A stretch of DNA of 64,000 bases, taken from the NCBI GenBank assembly GCA_037447455.1, contig JBBIGQ010000001.1, positions 1 to 64,000 of the forward strand, read 5' to 3'. This document shows positions 1 through 8,505 of the stretch, one piece after another (within the stretch, counting starts at the first letter, position 1; each line of letters begins with the position of its first letter). The notes beneath the pieces are model-generated. The model searched no databases. It had not been told where the DNA came from and saw nothing but the letters and a program-made list of their open reading frames with translations. Position numbers and translations under genes: made by a program. Origin of the DNA: BPGX01 sp037447455. Lineage in GTDB: Bacteria; Bacteroidota; Bacteroidia; B-17B0; Aurantibacillaceae.

Positions 1-418
1 ATTCCTGCTGAGTGAGGTCTGGGTTGTCAGGGAAGAACACGACATATACGTTTGATTTTTGGGCATATTTGATGGGTTTGTTTTCCCTATCTACCAGGTC
101 AAACAAGATATGAACATAGGCTGTCTTCGTTATATCGTCGTCAGCGTTAGTATATCCTCCAAGCATTACGATGCTCACCTTATGTTCGTTGTCCTTAGAT
201 ATTAAGGTTAGCGTATCCCTGTTTGGAACGGCTACATATACGGAGTCGCCATTATCTCCCTTCAGGCTATGTTTGTAATATTCACCGTCCACCGTCCACT
301 TTCCGAGGAGCTCAGGGTGAAAGCGCTTGGATTGAGCATTTACAACTGTGGCGATTGAGAGCATGCCGATAAGACATGCTCCCACTATCCCATGATGTTT
401 TTGATGGAGTGTTTTCAT
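1..418 (-). CDS. Secreted protein of unknown function (partial, 3' end outside window)
   Basis: An open frame reads from an ATG at 418 to the window edge, 139 codons without a stop. It begins with a basic stretch and a hydrophobic segment (about residues 10-27) ending in VNAQS, a good Sec signal peptide with probable cleavage after residue 28. The mature part starts with HPELLGKWTVDGEYY and is rich in beta-type residues; the LLGKW element recalls lipocalin-like or small calycin-like secreted proteins, but no family is assigned. By my count the segment is about 44% GC, against about one third for the gene upstream, which hints at a different origin. Its start codon follows directly on the 13-bp tandem repeat, leaving almost no leader. 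The reading frame is convincing; the function is unknown. Confidence 0.6.
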   Translation of the reverse strand, partial: MKTLHQKHHGIVGACLIGMLSIATVVNAQSKRFHPELLGKWTVDGEYYKHSLKGDNGDSVYVAVPNRDTLTLISKDNEHKVSIVMLGGYTNADDDITKTAYVHILFDLVDRENKPIKYAQKSNVYVVFFPDNPDLTQQE

Positions 419-420
419 AA

Positions 421-476
421 GGTTTATTTGTTAGGTTTATTTGTTAGGTTTATTTGTTAGGTTTATTTGTTAGGTT
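421..476. repeat. 13-bp tandem repeat, four copies plus four bases
   Basis: The unit GGTTTATTTGTTA occurs four times head to tail at 421-433, 434-446, 447-459 and 460-472, followed by GGTT. Copies are identical. On the minus strand the unit is TAACAAATAAACC, so the stop codon and last two codons of the HEXXH gene lie in the repeat, and the secreted-protein start codon lies 3 bases beyond its other end. It fills the whole intergenic space between two genes of different base composition. Confidence 0.92.
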
Positions 477-894
477 CTTCAAGAAACTGGTTAATGTCCA
501 GCTTATCCAGATGGCGAAGCTCTAATATGTCAATCTGAGTATCCCATTCTACTGAACTTTGATGTTTCAACGCATTAGTAATCCAATGACCTATTTCGTG
601 AATAAGAACTACATTGAATAGTGCATTTTCACTTACTAAAAATCTTTGTGCATACCAATTGATACCCTTTGCAAACAGCACTATTTTTTTCTCAATAAAA
701 TTGTAATAACCTAATACTTCTTCAATTGGTGCAATTTCAATTTTTCTGCTTTCCTTAAACATTCTTTCTTTTATTCTAGATGATAGCCCCGCTTTTTCAA
801 GTTTTTTCAGAAGTTCTTCATAACTTGCGAAGAAAAAATTTCTCTTGTATTCTTTGTAATCAATATAATTATTATACGGCTTTCCTTTTACCAT
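463..894 (-). CDS. HEXXH metallopeptidase-like protein, unknown family
   Basis: The protein carries IHEIGHWITN close to its C-terminus, a zinc-binding HEXXH motif inside a predicted helix (His142 and His146 counted from the longest frame), as in ImmA/IrrE-like and other zincin peptidases. The rest is basic and lysine-rich and matches nothing I recognise. The open frame extends upstream to a TTG at 1023 (186 aa), but an exact Bacteroidota promoter lies within that extension at 976-1006, so I place the start at the ATG at 894 (143 aa). The stop lies in the 13-bp repeat. No antitoxin or phage genes are adjacent, so a role like that of ImmA in phage or toxin control is only a guess. If the TTG start were right, the promoter would be accidental. 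Confidence 0.55.
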   Translation of the reverse strand: MVKGKPYNNYIDYKEYKRNFFFASYEELLKKLEKAGLSSRIKERMFKESRKIEIAPIEEVLGYYNFIEKKIVLFAKGINWYAQRFLVSENALFNVVLIHEIGHWITNALKHQSSVEWDTQIDILELRHLDKLDINQFLEEPNK

Positions 895-975
895 GTATCT
901 AGTAGGTGACTTTGTTATATCTGTATATTTATGTGCTTCAAAAATTAAACTATTGAAATCTATAGTTTTTTTTGA

Positions 976-1006
976 CAAAGATACAACATTTTTTGGATCC
1001 TTCAAA
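976..1006 (-). promoter_or_regulatory. Bacteroidota-type promoter (-33 TTTG, N19, -7 TATCTTTG)
   Basis: On the minus strand TTTG (1006-1003) is followed after exactly 19 bases by TATCTTTG (983-976). This matches the Bacteroidota primary sigma consensus TTTG-N19-TAnnTTTG at every fixed base. Transcription would start near 969, leaving about 75 bases before the ATG at 894. Two further TAnnTTTG matches (1029-1036 and 1021-1028) lie just upstream. Confidence 0.5.
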
Positions 1007-1238
1007 ATGATTTTTTTCGTCAAATCTACAAATTTAACATTTTAAAACTTTATAAAGTTAAACATATTTCAGATTATTTTACAAACAACTCATAAAAAAA
1101 AATATATATATGATTTTATTTTACTATAAAACTTTTCGGATGAGAAATTGTTCAAAAAGAAAAATGATAGTAATTCTTATGTAAAGCAAGAATATTAAAA
1201 TAATTTATAAAATGCTCATATATTAATAACTCTTTTTC

Positions 1239-1856
1239 TCACCACTCCACTTTTCCGGCACCTTCACGAATGACTTCTATTTCTTCTTTGGTGCAATCTA
1301 AAATGGTAGAAGGCACTACATTGCCATAACCGCCGTCAACAATTAAATCTACTTTGTTTTTGTATTGCTCATATATCTCTTCGGGGTCTGTGTAATATTC
1401 TTTAATATCGTCTTCTTCATCTACCAAACTTGATGAAAGTATCGGATGCGTTAATTGTTTGATAATTTCACGAGTGATATTGTTGTCAGCCACACGAATG
1501 CCAATTGTTTTTCTGTTTTGTTTTAAAATTTTAGGCACATTGTTGTTAGCGTTCAAAATAAAAGTATACGGTCCGGGAATGAGTTTTTTAATAATTTTAA
1601 ATACAGAATTCGGTATTGGAAGCACATAATTTGAAATATCCGAAATGTCCGAGCATATAAAAGTAAAAAGTGCTTTTTCCGGGTCTATTTTTTTCAATCG
1701 TGCAATTCGTTCAATTGCCTTAGTTTGATAAATATCGCATCCTAATGCATAAACCGTGTCGGTGGGATAAATGATTACACCACCATTTTTTAAGCCCTGA
1801 ACGACTTTTTCAATTTCCTTTTCCTGTGGCTTGTCAGAACTAATTTTGATTAGCAT
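1239..1856 (-). CDS. tsaC: L-threonylcarbamoyladenylate synthase, TsaC/Sua5 (YrdC) type
   Basis: YrdC-fold enzyme that makes threonylcarbamoyl-AMP from threonine, bicarbonate and ATP for the t6A37 modification of ANN-decoding tRNAs. YPTDTVYALG at residues 30-39 is the family hallmark, followed by RLKK and KALFTFICSD, with PGPYTFIL in the middle and STILDC...IREG at the C-terminus. At 205 aa it is the short YrdC-only form; the Sua5 C-terminal domain is absent. It stands alone, with AT-rich gaps on both sides and no tsaB, tsaD or tsaE nearby. Family assignment is firm. A paralogue of the YciO type cannot be fully excluded, although length and motifs fit TsaC-like proteins of this phylum. Confidence 0.85.
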   Translation of the reverse strand: MLIKISSDKPQEKEIEKVVQGLKNGGVIIYPTDTVYALGCDIYQTKAIERIARLKKIDPEKALFTFICSDISDISNYVLPIPNSVFKIIKKLIPGPYTFILNANNNVPKILKQNRKTIGIRVADNNITREIIKQLTHPILSSSLVDEEDDIKEYYTDPEEIYEQYKNKVDLIVDGGYGNVVPSTILDCTKEEIEVIREGAGKVEW

Positions 1857-1962
1857 AGAGTTGTATATTTTTCAGAGAATTATATGGAGGGTTTGATTTA
1901 AGAAAAATCATAACTTAACTACCTCCTTTAATAGTAATTAAAAGTAATTTGTTTTGATAACT

Positions 1963-3117
1963 TTAATAGGTAATGTTTTCAATAATTTGAATAATATCCT
2001 TATTTATTAAAGTATTAAAAACACTTACAATAACCCTATCGTCTTTTTCCTCTACAATTGGTAGTTGCTTGGCTTCACTTACTAATATTTCGTATATCTT
2101 ATCGTAGCCACCCCCTTCACGTTCCATTAAATTAAGATCATAAAATACTTTTGAAAGATGTTCATTCCTTCTTACCGACTGATGTAAAATATTGTTTGGA
2201 GTTACGCCTAATGGCAATAATCCAGGGTTGTGTATTTCGATATAATCAGGAAAATGATTAATAAAAATATCTCCTCGTGTTGTATATGGACGATGTACTA
2301 ATGCATTTGCCAATAATTCTCTTATAATATTCTCATTATAGTGGTACAAGATCGGTCTACCAAATAATCCTTTCGAGATTTCTATTCCTTCTTTCCATTC
2401 AGGAATCCTATCCCAGATGCTTTGAATTAATTCTTTGGGGTTTAAGGTAAAATCATCCCAAATTTCCTTTTTAATTTTATTACCATTTTTATCATACTTA
2501 ATAAACTGTACTACAGGCGCATAATGCAACTGTGCTCTTTGCTGTCTCGTCCCAATCCATAAAATACCAAGATTGGTAAGATATTGTCCATTGTACATCT
2601 GGTAGTGAGAAAGCAATTCTTCCTCTGACTTTTGTTTCACAAAATTACTAACACGTTCTGAACTTTTTATATCTTTAATAAATTGATGAAGTTTTTCTCT
2701 ATCACATTGCTCAGTCGTTATCTTTTGCACCACCTTTGTTTCCCAAACAAACACGGGTTTGCAAGCATCAGCCATTCTAATGTAATACCTTCCATCTGTT
2801 GTTGCCGCAACGGATTGTTGACTTGGTTTTATCTCTACTTCAATGTATTCTCCACCATTAAGTGCAGTCCTTTTCGATACAATTACACCAACATTTATTG
2901 TTAATTCCGAAATTCTTTTTCTGATTAAATTTATTGAATTTTCTTCTATGACTTGACTTTTAGGAGGCATTTCATCATCATCTTCAATGCCAATATAAAT
3001 TTTTCCACCTTTTGCATTTGCAAAACAAACACAATCCTTTGCTAATTCATTCCACTTTTTCTGTCTCTTTTCAAATAAAGTCCTTAATGATTTCTTCTCA
3101 ATGTATTCATTTTCCAT
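1963..3117 (-). CDS. AlbA_2 (Schlafen-like) domain protein with C-terminal HATPase_c_4 region
   Basis: The N-terminal 120 residues fit the AlbA_2 divergent AAA/Schlafen fold: an acidic-basic start, then CVCFANAKGGKIYIGIEDD, the usual FAN.GG..IGV.D pattern. The C-terminal third has RELLANALVHRPY, IEIHNPGLLP and REGGGYDKIYE, the N-box and G-box elements of the HATPase_c_4 region found in the same proteins. This two-domain layout is widespread in proteins annotated as putative DNA-binding or RecG-like transcriptional regulators, and Schlafen-type domains also occur in phage-defence proteins. There are no partner genes here: tsaC and ftsZ flank it, 82 bases past the ftsZ stop. It may ride on readthrough from the division operon. 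The biochemical role is unknown. Confidence 0.75.
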   Translation of the reverse strand: MENEYIEKKSLRTLFEKRQKKWNELAKDCVCFANAKGGKIYIGIEDDDEMPPKSQVIEENSINLIRKRISELTINVGVIVSKRTALNGGEYIEVEIKPSQQSVAATTDGRYYIRMADACKPVFVWETKVVQKITTEQCDREKLHQFIKDIKSSERVSNFVKQKSEEELLSHYQMYNGQYLTNLGILWIGTRQQRAQLHYAPVVQFIKYDKNGNKIKKEIWDDFTLNPKELIQSIWDRIPEWKEGIEISKGLFGRPILYHYNENIIRELLANALVHRPYTTRGDIFINHFPDYIEIHNPGLLPLGVTPNNILHQSVRRNEHLSKVFYDLNLMEREGGGYDKIYEILVSEAKQLPIVEEKDDRVIVSVFNTLINKDIIQIIENITY

Positions 3118-3199
3118 TCAGCACTTTCTTACTTAATTTTCGCATAATCTTAATTCATAAATAAGTTTATCAAAAACATCCATCCATTTCCTTTTCAAT

Positions 3200-4870
3200 C
3201 TAATCTACTTGATCGTTTAGATAAGGACTATTGGGCTTAATGTTGCCATTTTCGTCCACTGTATAATTGGAGTGATCATTTGAAAAGCGATTAGGTGATG
3301 GCGTATTTTTCTGATTTTCTTGTTCTTTTTTTCGGAGGTAGGCCGGCTTGCTTTCTAATTCATGAAAAACGATGGGGTTATTCAAATCCATGATTTGTTT
3401 TCTCAAACTGGATGTTTTTTCAGTGATGTTTTTAATGTTTTCAGACAATTGTTCCAGAGCACTGTTTGCATCCGAATGTTCAGATGAATTAGGACCCCGC
3501 TCTATTATTTTGGCCACAGGCGATGTTTCATTGGAACTAGTTGGCATATCTAATGGTAAAATGTCTTCTTTTAACGATGAGTCAAAAATCCCAACATTCA
3601 AGTCATTGCTTTCTGACATTGAACTATCTGGTTCGTTGTCACTTTCCTTTGCTTCCATCGGAAAGATAGTATTTTCAAAAGCCTTTAAATCATTGTTTTC
3701 AACATTTGTCGGAATTACTTCTATGCGAATATCTGTGGTGGATTCTGGTTGTGTTTCTGGAGCATCATACCGTTCTTCTGTTAGCAGAACGTTGCTTTCT
3801 CTTAATTCTGTTTCAGTTTTTTCACTTAATTGTATGTCTTCTACTTTAGTTACATTAGTAAAACTTCTCATGGTGGGCTCTTTCTTTTCTGACGAGGTGT
3901 CCGAATTAAAGCCGGTAGCCACAATAGTTATAGAAACCGCATCGCCTAAGGAGGGATCATTGCCATATCCCGGAATAACATCAACAAGGCCGCCCGATGC
4001 TTCTTCAATATAATTTGTAATGGCTTCAAATTCATCGGTAGTAAGATCTTCTGTGCCTGTAGTGATACTTAAAAGTATATGTTTAGCCCCTTCAATTTTA
4101 TTATTGATGAGTAATGGGTGATTGATGGCATTTCTTAAGGCCTCTAATGCTCTGTTTTCGCCTCTTGCAATAGCCGTTCCCATCAGTGCGGTACCACTGT
4201 TTTGCATTACTGTTCTTACATCGTTAAAATCAACATTAATATGTAGATTATTGGTTATAATTTCTGCAATACTTTTTGCGGCTGTAGAGACCACATCATC
4301 GGCTTTGGCAAATGCTTCGGACATTTTCATCCCGGGATATATTTCTTTTAGTTTTTCATTGGGAATAATAATAATACTATCCACATATTTTTTAAGTTCT
4401 TCCAATCCTTTTTCGGCATACATCATTTTTTTCTTGCCCTCAAAATTAAAGGGCAATGTTACAATAGCCACGGTCAGAATATTCAAACTTCTGGCTACTT
4501 CTGCTATAACAGGTGCCGCACCGGTGCCTGTACCTCCGCCTAATCCTGCTGCTATAAAAAGCATTTCAGTATTAGTTTCCAGCATTTGTTTGATTTCTTC
4601 TTTTGATTCAATAGCAGCCTCTCTTCCTCTGTCCGGAATGCACCCCGCTCCAAGTCCTTTTGTAAGATTTTTCCCAAGTTGAATTTTATTAGGGATGGGG
4701 CTTGATTCCAAATGCTGTTTATCTGTATTACACACTATAAAATCCACATTATTAACATTGAGCTGATACAGATATTTTACAGCATTGCTTCCGCCGCCAC
4801 CTACGCCAAGTACTTTAATTATATTCTCCATTGGATTTAAATTTTGTGGTATTTCAAATTGAGTGTTCAT
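3200..4870 (-). CDS. ftsZ: Cell division GTPase FtsZ
   Basis: Tubulin-like GTPase that forms the cytokinetic ring and is the last gene of the dcw cluster. The G-rich GVGGGGSNAV (22-31), the tubulin signature GGGTGTG (111-117) and the T7-loop region INVDFNDVRTVM are all present; the catalytic Asp-x-x-Asp region reads NVDFND rather than the commoner NVDFAD. The core ends near residue 330. A long acidic Ser/Glu-rich linker of about 170 residues leads to PAYLRKK at 509-515, the conserved C-terminal peptide that contacts FtsA in this phylum, and a short tail ending NDQVD. At 556 aa the length is normal for Bacteroidota. It lies 32 bases downstream of ftsA. GatB/YqeY-type genes that often follow are absent. 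Confidence 0.98.
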   Translation of the reverse strand: MNTQFEIPQNLNPMENIIKVLGVGGGGSNAVKYLYQLNVNNVDFIVCNTDKQHLESSPIPNKIQLGKNLTKGLGAGCIPDRGREAAIESKEEIKQMLETNTEMLFIAAGLGGGTGTGAAPVIAEVARSLNILTVAIVTLPFNFEGKKKMMYAEKGLEELKKYVDSIIIIPNEKLKEIYPGMKMSEAFAKADDVVSTAAKSIAEIITNNLHINVDFNDVRTVMQNSGTALMGTAIARGENRALEALRNAINHPLLINNKIEGAKHILLSITTGTEDLTTDEFEAITNYIEEASGGLVDVIPGYGNDPSLGDAVSITIVATGFNSDTSSEKKEPTMRSFTNVTKVEDIQLSEKTETELRESNVLLTEERYDAPETQPESTTDIRIEVIPTNVENNDLKAFENTIFPMEAKESDNEPDSSMSESNDLNVGIFDSSLKEDILPLDMPTSSNETSPVAKIIERGPNSSEHSDANSALEQLSENIKNITEKTSSLRKQIMDLNNPIVFHELESKPAYLRKKEQENQKNTPSPNRFSNDHSNYTVDENGNIKPNSPYLNDQVD

Positions 4871-4902
4871 AGTTGTAAGTTTTAAGTGAATGATAGTATA
4901 AT

Positions 4903-6300
4903 TTATGTATTATCTAAGTTGTCGGGCGTGTCAAAAAGTTCTTTAATGCTTTTGTACAGGCCAGAAAGAAATTTCTTTTTTCTTTTTTCACTTACTTGTT
5001 TCGAAATATCTTTATCTTCTGATAATGCACTGTTTTCTGTTTTAGAATTCAGATTATTTTTATCCTTAGAAGTTTCAGATTTTTCCTCTAAATTCTGAAA
5101 ACCTAAAATTAAAAGTCCTATAGCCGTAGAATAAACCGGTGATTTAAGTTCTTCAATGGAGGTAGTAATGTGCTGATTAGGAATACCAACACTTGTATCT
5201 ATTCCGAGATTAGCCATAAATACGCTTTGAACATTTCTCAATAAACTTCCGCCCCCTGTGAGTATAATACCAGAAGATAATTTTTCTTTGTATCCGGAAA
5301 GTTCTAATTGATCATCAATAAAACCGATAATCTCATGAAGACGGGCACAGATTACTTCTGCCAATAAGTGTGCATTCACTGTTTTGGAGTGCTCTGTCTT
5401 ATCCAAAAGATTTTCAGTTGGACGAATAAGTTTTAGATTTTTTGATTTTAATTCATCAAAAGGCATCGCATATCCTTCTTTGGTTTTCAGAGTTTCTGCC
5501 TGCTTTTCTGTGAGTTTACACAATTCTTTAATATCATTTGTAATAACATTACCTCCCAAAGGTATGACCGCCGAATGACGAATGATGTTGCCATGATAGA
5601 TGGCAATATCTGTAGTGCCACCTCCTATGTCAATCAAACACACGCCGGCTTCTTTTTGTTCTTCTGTGAGTACAGCGGCGGCGCTGGCTATTGGTTCCAG
5701 AAAAAACTCCTGAATACTCAAGCCATTAGCTTCTATACATTTATGTATATTTTTGATGATGGATTCGGTAACAGACACTACATGAAAGTTACCTTTAATA
5801 TGCTTTCCGGAATAGCCAATAGGATTCGTAATTCCATTCACATTATCTATGATAAAATCCTGCGGAATTATGGAGATGATTTTTTCGCCAGGTTTATTGG
5901 AAATTTGCCTTATATCTTCAATCATTTTTTTGATGTCCACTTCCATTACTTCGTCATTAGCAATGGTTAAGGACGTACTTTGATTGATGCTTTTTATGTA
6001 TTGTCCGGCTACGCCCACTACCACTTCTGCAATTTCAACATTACATTTTGTTGCGGCTTCTTTAATAGATTTACCGATACTTTCAGTAGCATCTTTTATA
6101 TTAGCTACGGCACCTCTTAACACACCTTTTGATGGTACGTTCGAATAAGCTAATATCTCTATTTTCCCAAACTTGTTTTTTACACCAACCAGCGTAACAA
6201 TTTTAGTAGTACCAATATCCAATGCTACTACCACCGGAGAATCGGCTGAATAATTCCCTTCAGAAAAATTAGAAGATGTTGAGTTGTTCAAAATTTCCAT
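4903..6300 (-). CDS. ftsA: Cell division protein FtsA
   Basis: Actin-like ATPase that tethers FtsZ filaments to the inner membrane. The phosphate-1 motif ALDIGTTKIVTL is at 26-37, the phosphate-2 motif is LIDIGGGTTDIAIY, and the adenosine motif is GIILTGGGSLLRN. The FtsA-specific 1C domain lies between the first two. A charged, low-complexity linker after residue 405 ends in FLSGLYKSIKELFD, an amphipathic helix fitting the membrane-targeting sequence. It starts 4 bases after the ftsQ stop and precedes ftsZ, as in other dcw clusters. At 465 aa it is slightly longer than the E. coli protein because of the linker. Confidence 0.96.
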   Translation of the reverse strand: MEILNNSTSSNFSEGNYSADSPVVVALDIGTTKIVTLVGVKNKFGKIEILAYSNVPSKGVLRGAVANIKDATESIGKSIKEAATKCNVEIAEVVVGVAGQYIKSINQSTSLTIANDEVMEVDIKKMIEDIRQISNKPGEKIISIIPQDFIIDNVNGITNPIGYSGKHIKGNFHVVSVTESIIKNIHKCIEANGLSIQEFFLEPIASAAAVLTEEQKEAGVCLIDIGGGTTDIAIYHGNIIRHSAVIPLGGNVITNDIKELCKLTEKQAETLKTKEGYAMPFDELKSKNLKLIRPTENLLDKTEHSKTVNAHLLAEVICARLHEIIGFIDDQLELSGYKEKLSSGIILTGGGSLLRNVQSVFMANLGIDTSVGIPNQHITTSIEELKSPVYSTAIGLLILGFQNLEEKSETSKDKNNLNSKTENSALSEDKDISKQVSEKRKKKFLSGLYKSIKELFDTPDNLDNT

Positions 6301-6304
6301 ATAT

Positions 6305-7111
6305 TCATTTTTTAGTACAATAAATAAGATGTTTGAATTTTAAATTGATTTCAGCATGTTTATTCCATCCATCATTTTTATTTAATCCTTCTCTCAAAAA
6401 AAGTTTTAACTTGTTCATTTTTTCATGAAAATATCCGGATGAGCCAACGTGAACCTTAAATTTTCCTACTACAGGATAAATAGTAATGTCTTGATTTTTA
6501 TCAATATAGGTGTAATCTATAAAATTAAGCAGGAAAGTATCTGACACAACATTTTGAAGCACTATGTACACATCATCCAAAGCAGAAATTTCTGACAATG
6601 CTTTGGACTTCAAACAATTTTTTATAGAGTATTTTTTATACCTTTCTATATTTTCATAAAATTCACCTATAATCAAAGGAACTTTGTACGAAATGCTCAC
6701 AGGAAAGAGTTTCCATTCCTCATCAATATAGTGATTTATACCTCCTGATAATAATCTTGCAATGGGCTTACGCTCTGTAACTTCAATGTATAATTGTTTA
6801 TCTAGTGTAAAGTAGATATTGGAATATTTTATTTCATCCCCTTCATTGATTATTTTCTCTATTTTATGAAAGTTCAATTCACGATAGGATTTATGTTCCA
6901 ATTCCAGATTATTGGTTCTCATCATCTGCTCAACTTCTTCAACACTACACAAGGCAGGTTGATTTTGAGAATGAATTTTAATATTGACCACCTCTACTGT
7001 TTTTCTCTTGTATTCATGATTTACAAAGGCCAATGATAATAGGGCAAAGCACAGGAAAATAATTTTTCCTGTAACCATTAAAATTGTTTTATATATTTTT
7101 TTTAATGCCAT
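6305..7111 (-). CDS. ftsQ: Cell division protein FtsQ/DivIB
   Basis: Bitopic division protein linking early and late divisome proteins. A basic N-terminus precedes one membrane segment (about residues 9-31); the remaining 235 residues would be periplasmic. The region VEVVNIKIHSQNQPALCSVEEV resembles a POTRA entry, and EVTERKPIARLLSGG matches the conserved FtsQ/DivIB core element for the strand after POTRA. Sequence identity is low, as is usual for this family, so the call rests largely on its place between murC and ftsA and on topology. It overlaps murC by 10 bases, so the two are probably translationally coupled. Confidence 0.85.
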   Translation of the reverse strand: MALKKIYKTILMVTGKIIFLCFALLSLAFVNHEYKRKTVEVVNIKIHSQNQPALCSVEEVEQMMRTNNLELEHKSYRELNFHKIEKIINEGDEIKYSNIYFTLDKQLYIEVTERKPIARLLSGGINHYIDEEWKLFPVSISYKVPLIIGEFYENIERYKKYSIKNCLKSKALSEISALDDVYIVLQNVVSDTFLLNFIDYTYIDKNQDITIYPVVGKFKVHVGSSGYFHEKMNKLKLFLREGLNKNDGWNKHAEINLKFKHLIYCTKK

Positions 7112-8505
7112 TCTTTTATTAACTGTTGTTTTATAGATGGTATCAATGCATCAATATCTCCTGCACCTATTGTTAAGATAACTTCGTGATGCGATTGGCT
7201 TAAATAGATTGGTAATTCGTTTTTTGCAATTATTTTTTTGTTGGGATGCTTGATTTTGTCTAATAAGCTTGCTGAACTAATACCCGGTATCGGTAATTCT
7301 CTGGCAGGATAAATGTCCAATAAAATAATTTCATCCGAATAGTTAGCCAATACTTCTGCAAACGCCTCCATAAAATCTCTGGTTCGACTGTATAAATGTG
7401 GTTGAAAAATGCTTGTAATTTTTTTATCCGGATATAACATTTTAACAGCGCTTAAAAAACTCTTCATCTCTTCCGGATGATGCGCATAATCATCAATTAA
7501 AACCAGTTGAGCTGTTTTTATGTGAAATTCAAAGCGTCGTTTAACACCTGTGAAAGTTTTTAATGCATCAAAAATAGATTCAAAGGGAATCTTGTAATGT
7601 CTTGCTACACCAATAGCAGCCAGTGCATTCTGTACATTGTGTATGCCCGGAATTCCTAATGCTACGTTTGGAAATAAGTTGTTTTCTATGTATAAATCAA
7701 AAATCATTTGATGATTTGAAAATTGTACATTTTGAGCCATAATTTGCCCATTCAAATTTACGGCGAAGGTGCTTATACTTTCGCGATTTTGAAAAAACTT
7801 ATCCACAGATTTATTAACAAGCAAAAGACCTGATGGACGGACATTTTCTGCAAACTTCTGATACGATTGAATCAGATGCTCGTGTGTGTGATAGATATCC
7901 AGATGATCCGGATCAACACTTGTAATGACGGCTACTTCCGGCGTTAGAGTTAAAAATGATTTATCGTATTCGTCGGCTTCTACAATAGTATATATTTCTT
8001 CATCTTGTGATGGAAGTTCATGTATAAAGTTTGTATGGTAATTAGACATGATACCACCAACAAAAGCAATAGTATTTTTAGAAGCACTCCTGAAGATGTG
8101 TGTAATTAACGCTGTTGTAGTTGTTTTTCCATGAGTACCTGCAATTGCAATGCAATGGTGTTGATTTACAATCTCACTTAATACTTCTGCTCTTTTTTTA
8201 ATCACATAAGTATGCTGCCTAAAGCACATCCATTCTTTTAAATCTTTTGGTATGGCAGGTGTATAAATTACTAAAACATCTTGTGGTGAATAGTTGTTTA
8301 ATTTCTCATTTAATTCGTCTTCATTTTTTTCAGAATAATAACATTCTATTCCCTCCTCACAAAGCTGTTTGGTTAATTCTGTTTCCGTTTTATCATAACC
8401 AATAATCTGTTTTTTATTCCATTTAAAATATCGTGCTAATGCACTCATTCCAATGCCACCAATACCTAAAAAATAATACAATTTATAATTCAAAACCGAT
8501 TTCAT
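7102..8505 (-). CDS. murC: UDP-N-acetylmuramate--L-alanine ligase MurC
   Basis: Cytoplasmic ATP-dependent ligase adding L-Ala to UDP-MurNAc, the first residue of the peptidoglycan stem peptide. The UDP-binding glycine loop GIGGIGM is at 14-20 and the P-loop GTHGKTTTT starts at 123. DDYAHHPEE in the third domain is the MurC hallmark, and ADEYDKSFL and DPDHLDIY are conserved substrate-binding elements. At 467 aa the length is normal. It overlaps murG by 4 bases (ATGA) and ftsQ by 10 bases. Confidence 0.97.
   Translation of the reverse strand: MKSVLNYKLYYFLGIGGIGMSALARYFKWNKKQIIGYDKTETELTKQLCEEGIECYYSEKNEDELNEKLNNYSPQDVLVIYTPAIPKDLKEWMCFRQHTYVIKKRAEVLSEIVNQHHCIAIAGTHGKTTTTALITHIFRSASKNTIAFVGGIMSNYHTNFIHELPSQDEEIYTIVEADEYDKSFLTLTPEVAVITSVDPDHLDIYHTHEHLIQSYQKFAENVRPSGLLLVNKSVDKFFQNRESISTFAVNLNGQIMAQNVQFSNHQMIFDLYIENNLFPNVALGIPGIHNVQNALAAIGVARHYKIPFESIFDALKTFTGVKRRFEFHIKTAQLVLIDDYAHHPEEMKSFLSAVKMLYPDKKITSIFQPHLYSRTRDFMEAFAEVLANYSDEIILLDIYPARELPIPGISSASLLDKIKHPNKKIIAKNELPIYLSQSHHEVILTIGAGDIDALIPSIKQQLIKEWH

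Noticed and set aside
3372..4682. Long plus-strand frames across ftsZ
   Set aside because: They run antisense to a firmly identified gene and look like random low-complexity protein.
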